Shown piece by piece: positions 6,119-6,736 of a DNA stretch of 6,736 nucleotides. The position numbers and the translations under genes were made by a program. Origin of the DNA: Flavobacterium psychrophilum. GTDB lineage: Bacteria; Bacteroidota; Bacteroidia; Flavobacteriales; Flavobacteriaceae. The notes below the pieces were generated by a model. That model was not told where the DNA came from. It searched no databases and was given only the letters and a program-made list of their open reading frames with translations. The stretch lies in assembly GCA_945905915.1 (NCBI GenBank), contig CAMDQL010000085.1, positions 1 through 6,736 on the forward strand, read 5' to 3'. The first letter of the stretch is position 1; every line of letters begins with the position of its first letter.

Positions 6119-6448
6119 ATGATTAAAGTTTCTGATACAGCAAGTAAAAAAATCGTTGCGATGATGCAAGATGATGGTTTTGATGCGGCCAAAGATTATG
6201 TGAGAGTAGGCGTAAAAAGTGGCGGTTGCTCGGGGTTGTCTTATGAATTAAAGTTTGACAAAGAACTAACCGAGAACGATAAAGTTTTTGAAGATAACCA
6301 CATAAAAATTGCCGTTGAAAAAAAGAGTTTCCTTTATTTAGCAGGAACCATTTTAGAATTTTCGGGCGGTTTAAACGGAAAAGGATTTGTTTTTAACAAT
6401 CCTAATGCACAAAGGACATGTGGGTGTGGAGAGAGTTTCTCTCTTTAG
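6119..6448 (+). CDS. A-type iron-sulfur carrier protein (IscA/SufA/HesB family)
   Basis: Small cytoplasmic carrier of 109 aa, the usual family length, that receives Fe-S clusters from the SufBCD scaffold and passes them to apoproteins. The three conserved cysteines are present: C37 in KSGGCSGLSY and the pair C101 and C103 in the C-terminal CGCGESF. Between them lie the expected acidic and glycine-rich stretches, including FSGGLNGKGFVFNNPNA (81-97). ATG 6119 gives the standard MIKVSDTASKKI start. It is the first gene of the suf operon, 79 bases before sufB on the same strand, and is read from the promoter at 5967-5997. The symbol (sufA or iscA) is left open because the names are used interchangeably for this operon type. 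Confidence 0.94.
   Translation: MIKVSDTASKKIVAMMQDDGFDAAKDYVRVGVKSGGCSGLSYELKFDKELTENDKVFEDNHIKIAVEKKSFLYLAGTILEFSGGLNGKGFVFNNPNAQRTCGCGESFSL
6428..6446 (+). other. Small hairpin across the end of the A-type carrier reading frame
   Basis: AGAGAG (6430-6435), TTT, CTCTCT (6439-6444) form six perfect pairs with a 3-base loop; two flanking G-T wobbles could extend the stem to 6428-6446. It covers the last codons and touches the TAG stop at 6446-6448. Only three T residues follow, so it would be a weak terminator or an mRNA stability or processing element. Confidence 0.4.
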
Positions 6449-6527
6449 TCGAATGTTGAAAGTTATCAAGTCGAAAGATTTGTATTGACTTTATGACTAT
6501 TGACTTTAAAATTTTAAGACTTAAAAA
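6449..6527 (+). other. Carrier-sufB intercistronic spacer made of short related repeats
   Basis: The 79-base spacer contains TATTGACTTTA twice (6483-6493 and 6498-6508, offset 15), preceded by GTTGAAAGTT (6455-6464) and GTCGAAAG (6470-6477), which are roughly the reverse-complement sense of the same GACTTT/AACTTT words. Pairing of 6459-6472 with 6495-6507 gives an imperfect stem. TTTTAA-GAC-TTAAAA (6512-6526) is a small AT palindrome next to the sufB ATG. A TTTG at 6479-6482 has only a poor -7 partner, so an internal promoter is doubtful. Confidence 0.4.
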
Positions 6528-6736
6528 ATGAGTAAATATACTGAGGACGACTTAAAAGTCGAATTAGAAAATAAAGAATACGAATACGGATTTTACACCG
6601 AATTAGACTCGGAAACGTTTCCTATTGGATTAAATGAAGACATTGTTCGGGCGATTTCTAAGAAAAAAGATGAACCCGAATGGATGACCGAATGGCGTTT
6701 GGAAGCTTTTCGTGCTTGGTTAGAAATGATTGAACC
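6528..6736 (+). CDS. sufB: SufB, Fe-S cluster assembly scaffold subunit (N-terminal part, cut off by the window edge)
   Basis: SufB is the scaffold subunit of the cytoplasmic SufBC2D complex, on which sulfur and iron are assembled into clusters. 69 complete codons are visible from ATG 6528, starting MSKYTEDDLK. The diagnostic N-terminal block is GLNEDIVRAIS (34-44) followed by KKKDEPEWMTEWRLEAFRAW (45-64), the family's NED..RAIS...PEWM..WRL.A...W pattern. The beta-helix core and the functional Cys and Glu residues lie outside the window. The order A-type carrier then sufB on the same strand supports a suf operon, with sufC, sufD and others expected to follow (inference). Confidence 0.96.
   Translation, partial: MSKYTEDDLKVELENKEYEYGFYTELDSETFPIGLNEDIVRAISKKKDEPEWMTEWRLEAFRAWLEMIE

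Noticed and set aside
1..6736. CRISPR array, mobile element, tRNA/rRNA, toxin-antitoxin or defence system
   Set aside because: I found no regularly spaced repeats, transposase or integrase motifs, cloverleaf pattern or paired small ORFs. The coding space is filled by recognisable housekeeping and envelope genes.

Overview
The window looks like chromosomal DNA of a low-GC member of the Bacteroidota, most likely a flavobacterium. Four things support this: A/T-rich codon choice; near absence of Shine-Dalgarno sequences; promoter-like sites of the Bacteroidota type (TTTG ... TAnnTTTG) rather than TTGACA/TATAAT; and the protein families, which include a subtilase lipoprotein of the kind found in this phylum and a suf operon that opens with an A-type carrier followed by sufB. 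Genus-level placement is an inference.

Layout. Positions 1-5885 hold five genes in a row on the minus strand. In transcription order they are a metallo-beta-lactamase-fold hydrolase (5885-5028), an S8 subtilase lipoprotein (4950-3355), an exported M1 aminopeptidase-like metallopeptidase (3279-1396), rnpA for the RNase P protein (1348-977), and an S41 C-terminal processing peptidase (905 to the left edge, C-terminus missing). Spacers are only 47-77 bases. Stem-loop terminators after the S8 gene and after the M1 gene suggest at least three transcription units rather than one operon. rnpA has its own promoter-like box so close to its ATG that the mRNA may be leaderless, and it probably co-transcribes the S41 gene.

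A 233-base divergent spacer (5886-6118) separates this block from the plus-strand suf (iron-sulfur assembly) operon, of which the A-type carrier gene (6119-6448) and the first 69 codons of sufB (6528 onward) are visible. The spacer holds the best regulatory signal in the window: a perfect 9-bp inverted repeat with an 11-bp spacer, ending 3 bp before the -33 element of a near-consensus promoter that reads into the suf genes. A roughly 115-base leader follows.

Functionally, the left part is a cluster of envelope proteolysis genes (S8, M1, S41) with an RNase P subunit embedded in it. The right part is cofactor assembly. I see no mobile element, CRISPR array, tRNA, rRNA, phage gene or defence system. 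The genes are ordinary housekeeping or envelope genes, and the points worth a second look are mostly in the non-coding junctions.
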